A stretch of 64,000 bases of DNA from Hemerocallis citrina. Taxonomy: Eukaryota > Streptophyta > Magnoliopsida > Asparagales > Asphodelaceae. Position numbers and translations under genes: made by a program. The notes under the pieces were generated by a model, which ran no database searches, had not been told where the DNA came from, and saw nothing but the letters and a program-made list of their open reading frames with translations. Each line of letters opens with the position of its first letter. The first letter of the stretch is position 1. The DNA lies in assembly GCA_017893485.1 (NCBI GenBank), contig CM030367.1:88548910-88612909 (forward strand), written 5' to 3'. Positions 46,301 to 53,050 of this stretch are shown in pieces.

Positions 46301-49241
46301 CATTGTTCATTTCCTATTAATTGTGGTTACATTCATTGAGATATTATGCTTATCTATGCAGGGTTGTGAGAGAGAGGTTGCTGAGGGTGGAAGTGCAGAA
46401 ATAAAGAATGAAAGTATCATGAGGTTGTCTTGGGCCCTTGTCCATTCGAGACAAACAGAAGACGTGAACCGTGGGATAGCCATGCTAGAAGGTGTTTAGC
46501 ATTGATAATATGTTATGTTGTGTTATGCAATGTTATTGTATCAAGATCCTCAACCAATTTCCTAGTATAGTTGTGTCCTCGTTCACAAAGGCGGACCCAT
46601 GCCCTGGCCGGACCGGGCCATGTCCCGGGTTTTTTTCCTTCTAAAAGCTGCACATATGTAGGATGCCTCCAATTTAGTAGTGTAGTAGTTTTTAAATCAT
46701 GGCCCCACCCCATTTTTTCAAAAATTGCTCAACATGTATATATAGAATCAATATACTTTCCTATCTAGTACTAGAAGTCATTTGGTTTTGCAAAGTTCAA
46801 ATATATTAGTCATTTGTAAAATGTCCGTACAATACTTGTGAAGCCAGCAGATGGAAAAAGAACATATGCTGGTATCATTTCACTTTTCACGTGACCCTAT
46901 ACTTTTAAACTAATAAATAGGTTCCATTTTCAATTTAAAAAAGACAATTTTCAGTCCTATCTCTGTTCTTTTTAACTAACAAAATACAAACCATCCTATT
47001 TGCCAAAGCCAAGGTCTGCAACAAGATTAACGCTAATTTTCTTAACGATTCTATGATTTTATGTATTAAGAAAGAGTTTGCCAAAACATTATCTAGAGAT
47101 TAAGCCATAGATAATTTTGGTGATGCAAACGAATAACAAGCATCCCTCTAGTAGATAATGGATGCTTCAGAAGTCTGGATAGGTAATGGGTCTAGCTGTA
47201 GCTGCATGAGAAGACTTATCTTTGTTCTGTGTCTTTACTTTTATAAGTTTGCTATATTACTGAACTTATCTTGGATGTAAATTTGAGCAAATTTTTTGTG
47301 AACAAGTGATCATCTTGATCACCATTTTGTATTTGCTCTCAGATAGCAATTTACTATTTTCCTTTTATTCATACTTTTGCTGGAGTATATGAGTTATCAA
47401 AATAGGGTAAACAATACAATGCTATCTATGATTATACAAAAAAAAAGCATCCATTTAATAGATGAGTTTACGTACCCGAAATCCTGGAAATTAAATACTA
47501 TTTTGTTTTTATCGGTGTAATTTGAATGGATGTTAGATAAACATTTTTGATGATTTTGTCTTACATTGATATATATATATGTAGTTTTTGACCTAAGTTT
47601 GCAAATTGGGAAAATCCTTGTCTTCCAATTTTTTTTATTTGTTGTTATGTTGTTTACTTTTGGTCCCACCCGATTTTAATTTTAATTCCTGGTTTCGCCC
47701 CTGCTCATTCAGAACATGCTTTCGTGTGACAGCTTCCTTGGACAGTTCCAATACTCCTCTACAAACGAGGGAGAAGCTTTACCTTCTAGCTGTTGGATAT
47801 TATAGAACTGGGGACTATTCGAGGAGCCGGCAGCTTCTGGACAGGTGCCTGGAGGTAATATCTGGTTATGCTTAGTATACAAGTAGTTGATTTGGGTCAG
47901 ATGTTCCCTTTATTATTGAGTGCATTTTTGCTTGTATCAGAATCTTGACCAATATTAGCACGGTAGTTATAGAGCATGCATACTGTTTATAAGAGTAAGC
48001 ATACTCTTGTCATGTAAGAGATGACAACCCTTGCTTCCTCACAATCCTGATATACAAAAACTTGTTAGTCTAGTGAAATTTTAGATTGAACAAAAAGAGT
48101 GTTTGCTTTTCTGGATTCACCTATCATATGCTATTCATAGAACATGTAACTAGTTGTTTCTTTAGATAGTTAAATGATTAAATATTGCACATGGCCCCTG
48201 TGTACTCTCATTTACACAGGAATATGCTTAAGTTCCATCTCTTTTCGAAGTATAGAGCCATAACTTATGTTTTGTAGCAATTCAGAATGGGCTTCAAATA
48301 AACAAAATGGATTTGACTACTTATTTACACAAAAGTAATGCATGATAAAAACTATACAGCTGAGACTATATAGTAGCATCTTAGAAAAATTTGAATTGTA
48401 TTGAATTCTATATTAGAATGTATTTTGAATCTAACTATCAATGTAATCTTAATGTAATCTTATCGTATTATAACTTCAATTAATTTGCTGGACCTCCAAA
48501 ACTATTTTATATAATCAAACAAGGTGCACCGTTCCGAAGACGTAGAGCAAAAAACATAGAGCAAATATTATATGATTTTTTGATTTTTTTTGAATTATTT
48601 TTAAAGTTTATAAATTTTAAATTTTTTTAGTTTTTTTAGTTTTTTTATTTTTAAAAATAGAAGAGGGAGGGAGAGAGAGAAAAAATAAATAAATAAATAA
48701 ATAAATGTAGGAGTTGTTTTGGGTAGGAGATTTGAATTTGAGTTTTGGGGGGAAACTTTGGGGGGAAAATATGTTTTGTGAGGTTAGATCTAGGCCTTTA
48801 ATTTTTTGGGAATTGAAGGAGAGCCACTTGATAGCTTTCTTTGTGTTTTATTATATAGATACACTTTTGGTGTTAAAAACTCAAAATACAACTTGTTATG
48901 TTAGTTTGTCACTCATATATGTGGTCATGCCCATCTTTAAAACTATTTTGTAGATTGCACCAGAATGGAGACAGGCCCTGTCTTTGAAGAAGGTGGTGGA
49001 AGATAAAATTGCAAAAGGTGAGAATTATCTCTTCCTTTATCTAGAATGATCCATTACATAATTTGGGCAATGTCGTGCTTTCTTTAATTACTATCATTGT
49101 TATATTTTATTTATTTTGAAAACAACTAGCATATTGACATCAATGTTTGGAACAGATGGTGTGATTGGCATCGGCATTGCTGCCACTGCTGTGGGACTTT
49201 TGGTTGGTGGAATTGCTGCTGCAGTGGCTCGTAAGAAGTGA
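25060..49241 (+). CDS. FIS1: mitochondrial fission 1 protein (FIS1), five exons
   Basis: Tail-anchored adaptor of mitochondria and peroxisomes that helps recruit the dynamin-related fission machinery. Exons are 25060-25152, 46362-46491, 47733-47854, 48954-49017 and 49156-49241, which total 495 nt: 164 residues plus TGA. All introns are GT-AG. The N-terminus is MEAKINQFFDSVGSFF. The cytosolic TPR-like bundle covers about residues 1-135 (MRLSWALVHSRQTEDV in exon 2; YLLAVGYYRTGDYSRSRQLL in exon 3). Residues 139-161 are one Gly/Ala-rich membrane segment, followed by the basic tail RKK typical of the family. Length is close to the Arabidopsis FIS1 proteins (about 167-170). Intron 1 is 21,209 bp because of transposons, yet every exon is intact and in frame, so I treat the gene as functional. 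The exact start is supported by homology and a TATA box 52 bp upstream. Confidence 0.95.
25405..25409. other. target-site duplication CTTAC (left)
   Basis: Matches 39693-39697 on the far side of the Tat element. Confidence 0.92.
25410..26121 (+). repeat. 5' LTR of the intronic Tat element (712 bp)
   Basis: TATA box TATAAATA at 25577-25584. Contains a tandem duplication of about 180 bp (approximately 25731-25911 and 25912-26092; GGATCCGAGCCGAGCACC at 25748 and 25928) that the 3' LTR lacks. Confidence 0.93.
26122..26146 (+). other. primer-binding/junction region
   Basis: TTAGCCCCGTCTGTGGGAAC lies just inside the 5' LTR. It shares CCGTCTGTGG with the equivalent sites of the elements at 3897 and 51331. 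Confidence 0.65.
26211..27424 (+). pseudogene. Tat gag, frameshifted
   Basis: ATG at 26211 begins MAPKGRRAVTLARHQ in a basic N-terminus. After frame changes the retrotransposon gag domain is readable at about 26755-27120 (FETYNGEGDPTDHMEGF, PAREWFSRL, DLKQKDGESLREFVRRF). A further frame at 27160-27424 covers the KASLTKKSPVDFPDLLNRVEKYI helix. At least three frameshifts or stops, including one near 27130, separate these pieces. It would assemble the particle in an active element. Confidence 0.87.
27923..28700 (+). pseudogene. Tat aspartic protease and linker
   Basis: The active-site segment reads FVDNGSSVNIL near 27950; Tat proteases often have DNGS or DGGS here instead of DTGS. A second conserved stretch MNFMVVNVKVAYNAILGRSGL lies at about 28145-28205. 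An in-frame duplication of about 63 bp (GTTGTTCGAGGCAACCAGGA at 28271 and 28334) follows. The linker DDKSKHFRV leads to the RT. It is open for 261 codons but isolated from an intact gag or RT. Confidence 0.85.
28620..29165 (+). pseudogene. Tat RT-RNase H with catalytic centre deleted
   Basis: RT fingers and palm begin in order: RFIQEVRYPEWLTNVVMVKK, WRICIDFTDLNKACPKD, TSGYELLTFMDAFLGYNQI, then FVTDQGLYCYRVMPFGLKNA. At about 29040 the frame passes directly to AVLVREDD, which belongs to RNase H. The RT segment with the YVDD active site, thumb and connection is missing, without loss of frame. Such a product cannot polymerise DNA. Confidence 0.88.
29162..30310 (+). pseudogene. Tat RNase H end, archaeal-type RNase H and integrase N-terminus
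   Basis: An open frame of 382 codons. Residues about 1-75 finish the first RNase H (AARKLCPYFQAHSIQVLTD). Residues about 85-205 form the second, Tat-specific RNase H with its acidic residues in YVDGSSCEGG, SNNEAEYEAM, FSDSQLVVN and ADSLSKLA. Residues about 300-350 are the integrase zinc-binding region (HEGIGRCH; the CxxC part reads RCGPYQRF, so one Cys is lost). It is the longest retained pol frame in the window. Confidence 0.9.
30270..31140 (+). pseudogene. Tat integrase core and C-terminal domain
   Basis: MWGMDLVGPFP (first catalytic Asp) near 30290. The second catalytic site reads ITNNGTQF at about 30470, Asn replacing Asp. A stop at 30537 and frame changes follow. Segment 30587-30889 (WVDELPSVLWAHRTT, ESPFNLTYGAEAVIP) is well conserved. 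The C-terminal domain reads KFYNKKV, GDLMLRKL and SNWEGLYKV to about 31080. Inactive. Confidence 0.88.
31248..32340. repeat. 113-bp tandem array R2 (about 9.7 copies), downstream of integrase
   Basis: TTAAGGGGGCTCGACATTCG starts at 31248, 31361, 31474, 31587, 31700, 31813, 31926, 32039, 32151 and 32264, spaced 113 bp (once 112). Each unit is two related halves of about 57 bp (GGGCTCGACATTCGGCATTG... and GGGCTACGCACTCGGCAGTG...), each with CGAGCCAC. Confidence 0.93.
32341..33150. other. Tat 3' spacer with a direct duplication
   Basis: Contains two direct copies of about 75 bp (CTGGCAACAGGGGATAAA near 32523 and 32664, about 141 bp apart) and no convincing gene. GGGTTATATAGCCC at 32799-32812 is a perfect palindrome around TATATA. 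Confidence 0.6.
33152..33712 (-). CDS. antisense coiled-coil ORF in the Tat element (terminal exon)
   Basis: Minus-strand frame of about 187 codons starting at residues INEVLGADLSSAEVRRL after a plausible splice acceptor (CTCTTGTCAG). Long heptad-rich helices are visible (RRLRDRLKFKESVLICYRKQ; SKELSLEVARLKKAIADRD; IVVEKELEIQRLKVLL), then a Gly/Thr-rich tail. The upstream exon was not located, and it may belong to the same transcript as the antisense gene at 33883-36160. No enzymatic motif is visible. Similar coiled-coil products occur antisense in plant Tat elements; the function is unknown. Confidence 0.5.
   Translation of the reverse strand: MNEVLGADLSSAEVRRLRDRLKFKESVLICYRKQARDREAAVGYFMNKSKELSLEVARLKKAIADRDWGSAETNWSLSDASTRRLTFESVLREIVVEKELEIQRLKVLLGTEQSRFGHPELGDPSVLGSSPTLYLEIARLADAQNFATGTSTMATPKMGGEVVGGQTHSAGLETAFVSPEGLARDS
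33883..36160 (-). pseudogene. antisense Tat gene with gypsy-type Transposase_28-like domain, spliced, frameshifted
   Basis: Read from the right: an acidic Glu-rich N-terminal region (about 36155-35750); a globular domain at about 35545-35290 (YFIPKEYELMIPSPDLRP ... GLRLLLHPFIKRVLRWGELS ... QYGPNSWKHLICFILKCQE) that matches the plant 'putative gypsy type transposon' family as I know it; then MAWNFKPNIKPPMRRDLTE. A 66-bp intron (34867-34932, donor GTACGT, acceptor TTGTAG) joins ADP to MEPAKLEARKALLALAQ. A 79-bp intron (34348-34426, donor GTAAGT, acceptor GCGTAG) joins AHAQVV to MTGDQMRRC. A coiled coil follows, and an acidic tail ends at TAG (33883-33885). Frameshifts near 35150, 35750 and 34010 and an unclear ATG show decay. 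Confidence 0.65.
36288..36294 (-). promoter_or_regulatory. TATA box of the antisense gene
   Basis: TATAAAT on the minus strand, about 130 bp upstream of the first coding residues of the antisense gene. It lies between that gene and array R3. Confidence 0.5.
36440..38940. repeat. 113-bp tandem array R3 (about 22 copies), upstream of the antisense gene
   Basis: Units alternate two halves of about 57 bp: GGGGGCTCGGCGCTCGGCAG...CTCGAGCCACCCCCTAGC and GGGGCTCGACGGTCGGTAGC...CCGAGCCACCCCAGGGC. Anchor spacings are 111-113 bp (36901, 37012, 37124, 37237). Half-unit deletions and fusions occur, for example near 36520-36580 and 38080-38190. It ends in short CTCGACGCTCGACACTCGAC repeats near 38945. Confidence 0.92.
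39158..39692 (+). repeat. 3' LTR of the intronic Tat element (535 bp)
   Basis: Starts TGATATGGGTTAGATGACG right after the polypurine tract, TATA box at 39327-39334, ends AAACAACA, followed by target copy CTTAC. By eye it differs from the 5' LTR at roughly 7-8 percent of positions, besides the 180-bp duplication. Confidence 0.94.
39698..41337 (+). other. residual FIS1 intron 1 sequence
   Basis: AT-rich intron sequence without recognisable gene or transposon. It contains a G-rich tract at 40304-40351. Confidence 0.7.
40304..40351 (+). repeat. poly-G and (GGGGA)n tract
   Basis: About 20 consecutive G, then four GGGGA units and another G8 run, on the FIS1 sense strand. This could form a G-quadruplex in DNA or nascent RNA; the run length is also prone to sequencing error. 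Confidence 0.8.
41338..41934. mobile_element. Harbinger-like MITE (597 bp) in FIS1 intron 1
   Basis: Ends GACCATCTCCAACCATGCTA and the complementary TAATGTGGTTGGAGATGCTC, flanked by a 3-bp duplication TGA (41335-41337 and 41935-41937). A 3-bp target and a GAGCATCTCC-type end suggest PIF/Harbinger, although TAA/TTA is the usual target. Contains an internal minisatellite. Confidence 0.8.
41519..41720. repeat. 21-bp minisatellite inside the MITE
   Basis: About nine degenerate copies of AAAATTGCGAAATCAATCNCG. Because 21 is a multiple of three, it gives a repetitive 7-residue peptide frame (IAKSILK) that is unlikely to be a gene. Confidence 0.85.
42226..46081 (-). mobile_element. solo LTR (3856 bp) in FIS1 intron 1
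   Basis: Flanked by target duplication ATTTC (42221-42225 and 46082-46086). On the minus strand it starts TGTAAGATCCCC and ends CGAGGCGCTACA, the form of chromovirus LTRs. No primer site, gag or pol is inside, so it is best read as a solo LTR left by recombination. A MITE lies at 43679-44254. Confidence 0.88.
43679..44254. mobile_element. Harbinger/Tourist-like MITE (576 bp) nested in the solo LTR
   Basis: Ends GAGCATCCATAGTCGTG and its complement CGATTGTGGATGCTC, with target duplication TAA (43676-43678 and 44255-44257), typical of PIF/Harbinger. Internally it has several inverted and direct copies of an AAGTTTCGTCC motif. Confidence 0.85.
46362..46491 (+). CDS. FIS1: FIS1 exon 2
   Basis: Codons 32-74 plus one base, starting at GCEREVAEGGS and ending IAMLE. 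Donor is GTGTTT, a weak match to consensus. Confidence 0.95.
46586..47703. mobile_element. hAT transposon (1118 bp) in FIS1 intron 2
   Basis: Ends CAAAGGCGGACCC and GGTTTCGCCCCTG (imperfect inverted repeat). The 8-bp target duplication is CTCGTTCA (46578-46585) / CTCATTCA (47704-47711), one mismatch. No transposase frame. It ends 29 bp before exon 3. Confidence 0.87.
47733..47854 (+). CDS. FIS1: FIS1 exon 3
   Basis: Encodes ASLDSSNTPLQTREKLYLLA through SRQLLDRCLE, the core TPR-like helices. Acceptor GTGACAG, donor GTAATA. Confidence 0.95.
47855..48953 (+). other. FIS1 intron 3 (1099 bp)
   Basis: AT-rich. Contains a GA-rich tract followed by (TAAA)n near 48665-48705. No transposon boundary was recognised. 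Confidence 0.8.
48954..49017 (+). CDS. FIS1: FIS1 exon 4
   Basis: Encodes IAPEWRQALSLKKVVEDKIA plus K; acceptor TTGTAG, donor GTGAGA. Confidence 0.95.
49156..49241 (+). CDS. FIS1: FIS1 exon 5 with membrane anchor and stop
   Basis: Encodes DGVIGIGIAATAVGLLVGGI then AAAVARKK and TGA: the C-terminal membrane anchor and basic tail that target FIS1 to mitochondria and peroxisomes. Confidence 0.96.
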
Positions 49242-50520
49242 GAAAAAAAAAATGTCTATCAGCCTAACTTACCATGTAAAGCATGTAAAGCTTGTTGCTG
49301 ATTTTCATGGTTTAATCTTTTCTTCTCATCGTGGCCGGACATGTCCAGTAGTAAAATCAGTGAATTAGTTTTGTATCATTGTACGCGTAAAATGTGGCTG
49401 CACTTTTTCCTTAAGAAAATGATATATAAACGTGTGGTTTGCCGTGAGTTATTATTTGTCTGCAGATTTCCTTGTCCATATAAATGGGTATTATTATTTT
49501 TTGCTGCATGTCTATTCCAATATGTATGCAGGTCATCAGATAGATAGCTTTTGTGGGTGTTGTTTTATTTAGGGAGTTGAACTGGATGCCTGTTCTGTTG
49601 TGCACATGCCCTTGCGATTTTATCACTAATGTGCAGCATCTCCGGTTCCAATCACCTAATTGAGTATTATCATTTTAGTCTTCCTTCACTGAATGTATGA
49701 GCATGACTATCATTTGTGAAATATACGGTGCTGCCATTGCTTCCAGAAACTGCTGGGTTCTAATTTTCACGCTACTAAAGCCTTTTGTCAACTATCTGCT
49801 ATTGACAATCACCTGCATTACACTTGTTTGAAGGCAATATATCCCTCACCTTGCTATGACCGAGCTAGTATGCTCTACTGCCTTGGTGATCAGAAATTCT
49901 ACAGGATATTTAATTTCTGCTGATGGCAACCTAACTGTTTGCAGACAGTGATGGAAGCTGTTACAAAGTTACATCACTAATCTCTTCTAATATTATAATG
50001 GAAAACGGCCTTAGAGTTATTTGTAAATCTACCAACACATGCAAAACACGTACATAACTATTATAAAGAGTCTTAGGTTTAAATTCAGACTATTTCTAAA
50101 TTTTTACTTTTAAAAAACTATATTTATTAAGACGTGCATCGTGTAAGTTAGTAGTATGATGAATTCACAAGCCTTATCTAAGCATTGTCATCACCTGTTT
50201 CTTCTCTAAAAATAAGATATCAATGCTTTCAATTTTCTTCTGTTTAATAATTGTCACTGCAAATGGCATCATAGTAGGTCCTCCTCCCTGCAGTGATGAG
50301 CAAGATTTGTGCCGCCGACCAAAACCAAATTAGTTGCTATTCTTGTCATCAATATAGTAGGTCCTCCGTGCAGTGATGAGCAAAGATTTGTAGTCCATAA
50401 AAACCAAAATAGTTGCTGTAAAATTCTAGGTTGAAATTTGGGCTGATCAACTTCGGCCAACAGCAGCTTATATTTATTGTATAGCTCTACTAGTAGTACT
50501 TGTGTTTTGAACTTGCTAGC
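49242..50520. other. FIS1 3' UTR and downstream flank
   Basis: No further coding sequence. A direct duplication of about 65-75 bp (GTAGGTCCTC... and CAGTGATGAGCAA at about 50292 and 50375) lies at 50274-50425. The polyadenylation site could not be fixed. Confidence 0.6.
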
Positions 50521-51330
50521 TGATATGGGTAAAAATAGAACCAAATTGAGACCGTTCAAATCAGGCACGAATCCTAAAGCTCTCGAGGGTAAAACGATAA
50601 ATTTCACTAGAAATGAGCCCGTAAAAGAAAGTTGAGCATCTTTTAAACCCAACAACCCAAAACAAATTCGTCATACTAGGTTGCCATAGCGGCCCAACAT
50701 GAAGGAGTCCATAATTATCTGAAGCGTCGTCTTAAACTCTCTATCTTTAAGAGAATTACCACTTCTATCTCTCCATCCATAAGAGAGGGTTTAAAAACCC
50801 TCTCTCTTTATCAAGAGAAGAGTCCTAACTCTATCTCCACGACTACTTTTATCTCTTCATGAAGAAGAAAGTCAACAAACTCTATCTCTTTATCAAAAGA
50901 AGAGTAACCGATTCTATCTCTTCATGAAGAAGAGGATACCCAACCTTATCAAAATACCGAGAACTAGAGATAAATCAATATCTTGAAAGTGCCACCCCTT
51001 AAGAGACTACAAATACCCCATGACCTATTCAGAAAAAAGGTAGTAGCAAATTCCGCACCCAAAACTCTTTATATCTTCTAAGTTTACTGACTTGGGCATT
51101 GGAGGGTTTGTCGCTGAGGACAACCGCGGTGTTTCATACTATTTTGCAGGTCAATCAGAGCGATCACAACTGTTCATATCAGATCTAGGCATTCACAAGA
51201 GTCAGATTTCAGAATCAATGTTAGTTTGTAGCGATCAACATCGACGAAAAGTAAAATGTCAGATCTTTTATTTTTTCCATAAAAGATTTCACAATATATG
51301 TTTTCTCCTACACATAAAATAGTAGTAACA
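50521..51330 (+). repeat. 5' LTR of the second Tat element (810 bp)
   Basis: Starts TGATATGGGTAAAAATAG, ends AGTAGTAACA. The interior has several copies of a TCTATCTCTTCATGAAGAAG-like motif. Followed by AGTTAGCACCGTCTGTGG, the Tat junction motif. Confidence 0.88.
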
Positions 51331-51403
51331 AGTTAGCACCGTCTGTGGAAAACAGAAAAGAAATCCGACCAAACTTCGCCTGTAAATATCTATTTTTTCA
51401 GTC

Positions 51404-53050
51404 ATGCCTCCAAAGGGGAAAGGGAAATCAACAACCTCATGCCGATGAGCCAACCCTCTTCCTCGACCTCCTGCTTATGCGGAGGACCTCGTTCCTACTC
51501 TGTGGGATCAACCCCCTCATCCGGGTCAACCTCCTCAGCAAAAACAATCCCATCAACATCCTACTCAGCCTCCAACCAAAGATCCTGCACAGGGGGGCTC
51601 CTGAAGAAGTCAGCATCGTACTCGGCGTGTAGGTGAGAACAAGGGTTCGGTCTACACGTCAACACCCTCAATGGAACCCTATGTGGAACCCCAGGCAAAA
51701 CAATACCTTTGGCAGATCATACTCACCGGACAACAAGGGTTGACCTCCGAGACCGCTTGAATGAAAGGCGAGTCCAGGATGAGGTCCCTCGTCCAACATG
51801 CCTGGAAAGCAAGCTGAGCCCCTCTCCTCGAAGACAGAGGTCTAGAAGAACTCCCTCTCTTAGGGGCGAAGAAGCTATCCCTCTATTCGGGGACAAAGGA
51901 GGACTCCTCCTCATCGATGGAAAAGAAGCCTAACTCCAACCAGTCGATCGGCCCCAGGAGAGCAAGAGAGGAAGAAGCACCCATCACAAGGGTGGAGTTT
52001 CGGAACTTCAAAGATGAGGTCCTTCAAACCCTCCACGTCGTCCCAGGTAGGACTTAACAAACCAGCCTTCACCATGCTACTCCTCCACGACATGAGGAGT
52101 CCCGTGGGTCCACTAGGTCCGAAGAACAAAACAAGGCCGTCCTTTAGCGCCTTCAAAAAATGGAGGACCGCCTAGCACTAATGAAATTAGAATAGGGAAG
52201 ACATGAAAGAACATACCGTCCCATCTGACCTCCCTTATCCAGGACAATCCTCAAAGCTAAAGTCCCAGTCAACTTCAAAATTCCAGCTTTTGAGTCATAC
52301 AACGGCAAGTCCGACCCTGTAGTCCACCTTGAGAGTTTTAAAATCCTCATGATGACCTATCAAGCATCCGACTCCTTCATCTGCAAGACCTTCCCGGTAA
52401 CCCTGAAGGGATCAACACAGCAGTGGTTCTCTTGTCTCTCTCTATGGTCTGTTTTCTCCTTTGATCAGTTCGAGGAACTCTTTCTCACACACTTCACCAC
52501 CAGTTGCAAGACGGAGAGGACCAGCACCTTTGTACTTGACTTGAAGCAAAGGGATGGAGAATCTCTTAAGAGTTATGTTTGGCGCTTCACACCCGAGTCC
52601 CGTTCCATCCCCTCACTCGACTTAACCATGGCCATGGTTGCCTTCAGATACAATGTAAACCATGACCACCTCAAAGCTTCTCTCGTCAAAAGACCCCATC
52701 AGGACTTCTCAGACCTCCTTCAAAGAGCAGAAAAGTACATCCTAGTGGAAGATGCTATTCGTCCCCAAGAACCCAAAAAGTCTCATAAGGATGCCACGGG
52801 TCAGTATTGCCCTCCTCCACTGCCTTATTTCGAGAAGTACACTCCACTTAATGTCGCATCTCTGCAATTCTCATGGAGGTTGATAATGACGAACTCCTTC
52901 AACCTCCCCCTTAGATGAATGCTTGAGGCAAAAGAATGGACAGAAATAAGTGGTGTGCATTTTACAAGGACCACAGAAACCTCATAGATGACTGTCAAGC
53001 ACTTAAAGACGAGCTTGAAGCTCTACTCCGAGGGAGCTACCTTACCAAGT
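51404..53050 (+). pseudogene. gag of the second Tat element, degenerate
   Basis: ATG at 51404 begins MPPKGKGKSTTS and soon meets a stop. The gag domain is readable at about 52262-52760 (PAFESYNGKSDPVVHLESF, STQQWFSCL, DLKQRDGESLKSYVWRF, DFSDLLQRAEKYI). A C-terminal segment CAFYKDHRNLIDDCQALKDE lies at about 52955. Segments lie in several frames. Confidence 0.85.

Larger units (their letters stand above)
25153..46361 (+). other. FIS1 intron 1 (21.2 kb), largely transposon-derived
   Basis: Donor GTAAGT at 25153, acceptor TGCAG ending at 46361. Contains a Tat retrotransposon (25410-39692), a MITE (41338-41934) and a solo LTR (42226-46081), each with target duplications. Subtracting them leaves about 2.5 kb of original intron: 25153-25409, 39693-41337, 41935-42225 and 46082-46361. 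Confidence 0.9.

Noticed and set aside
25060..49241. FIS1 as a pseudogene because of its transposon-filled introns
   Set aside because: All five exons are in frame, splice sites are canonical, and the membrane anchor and RKK tail are intact.
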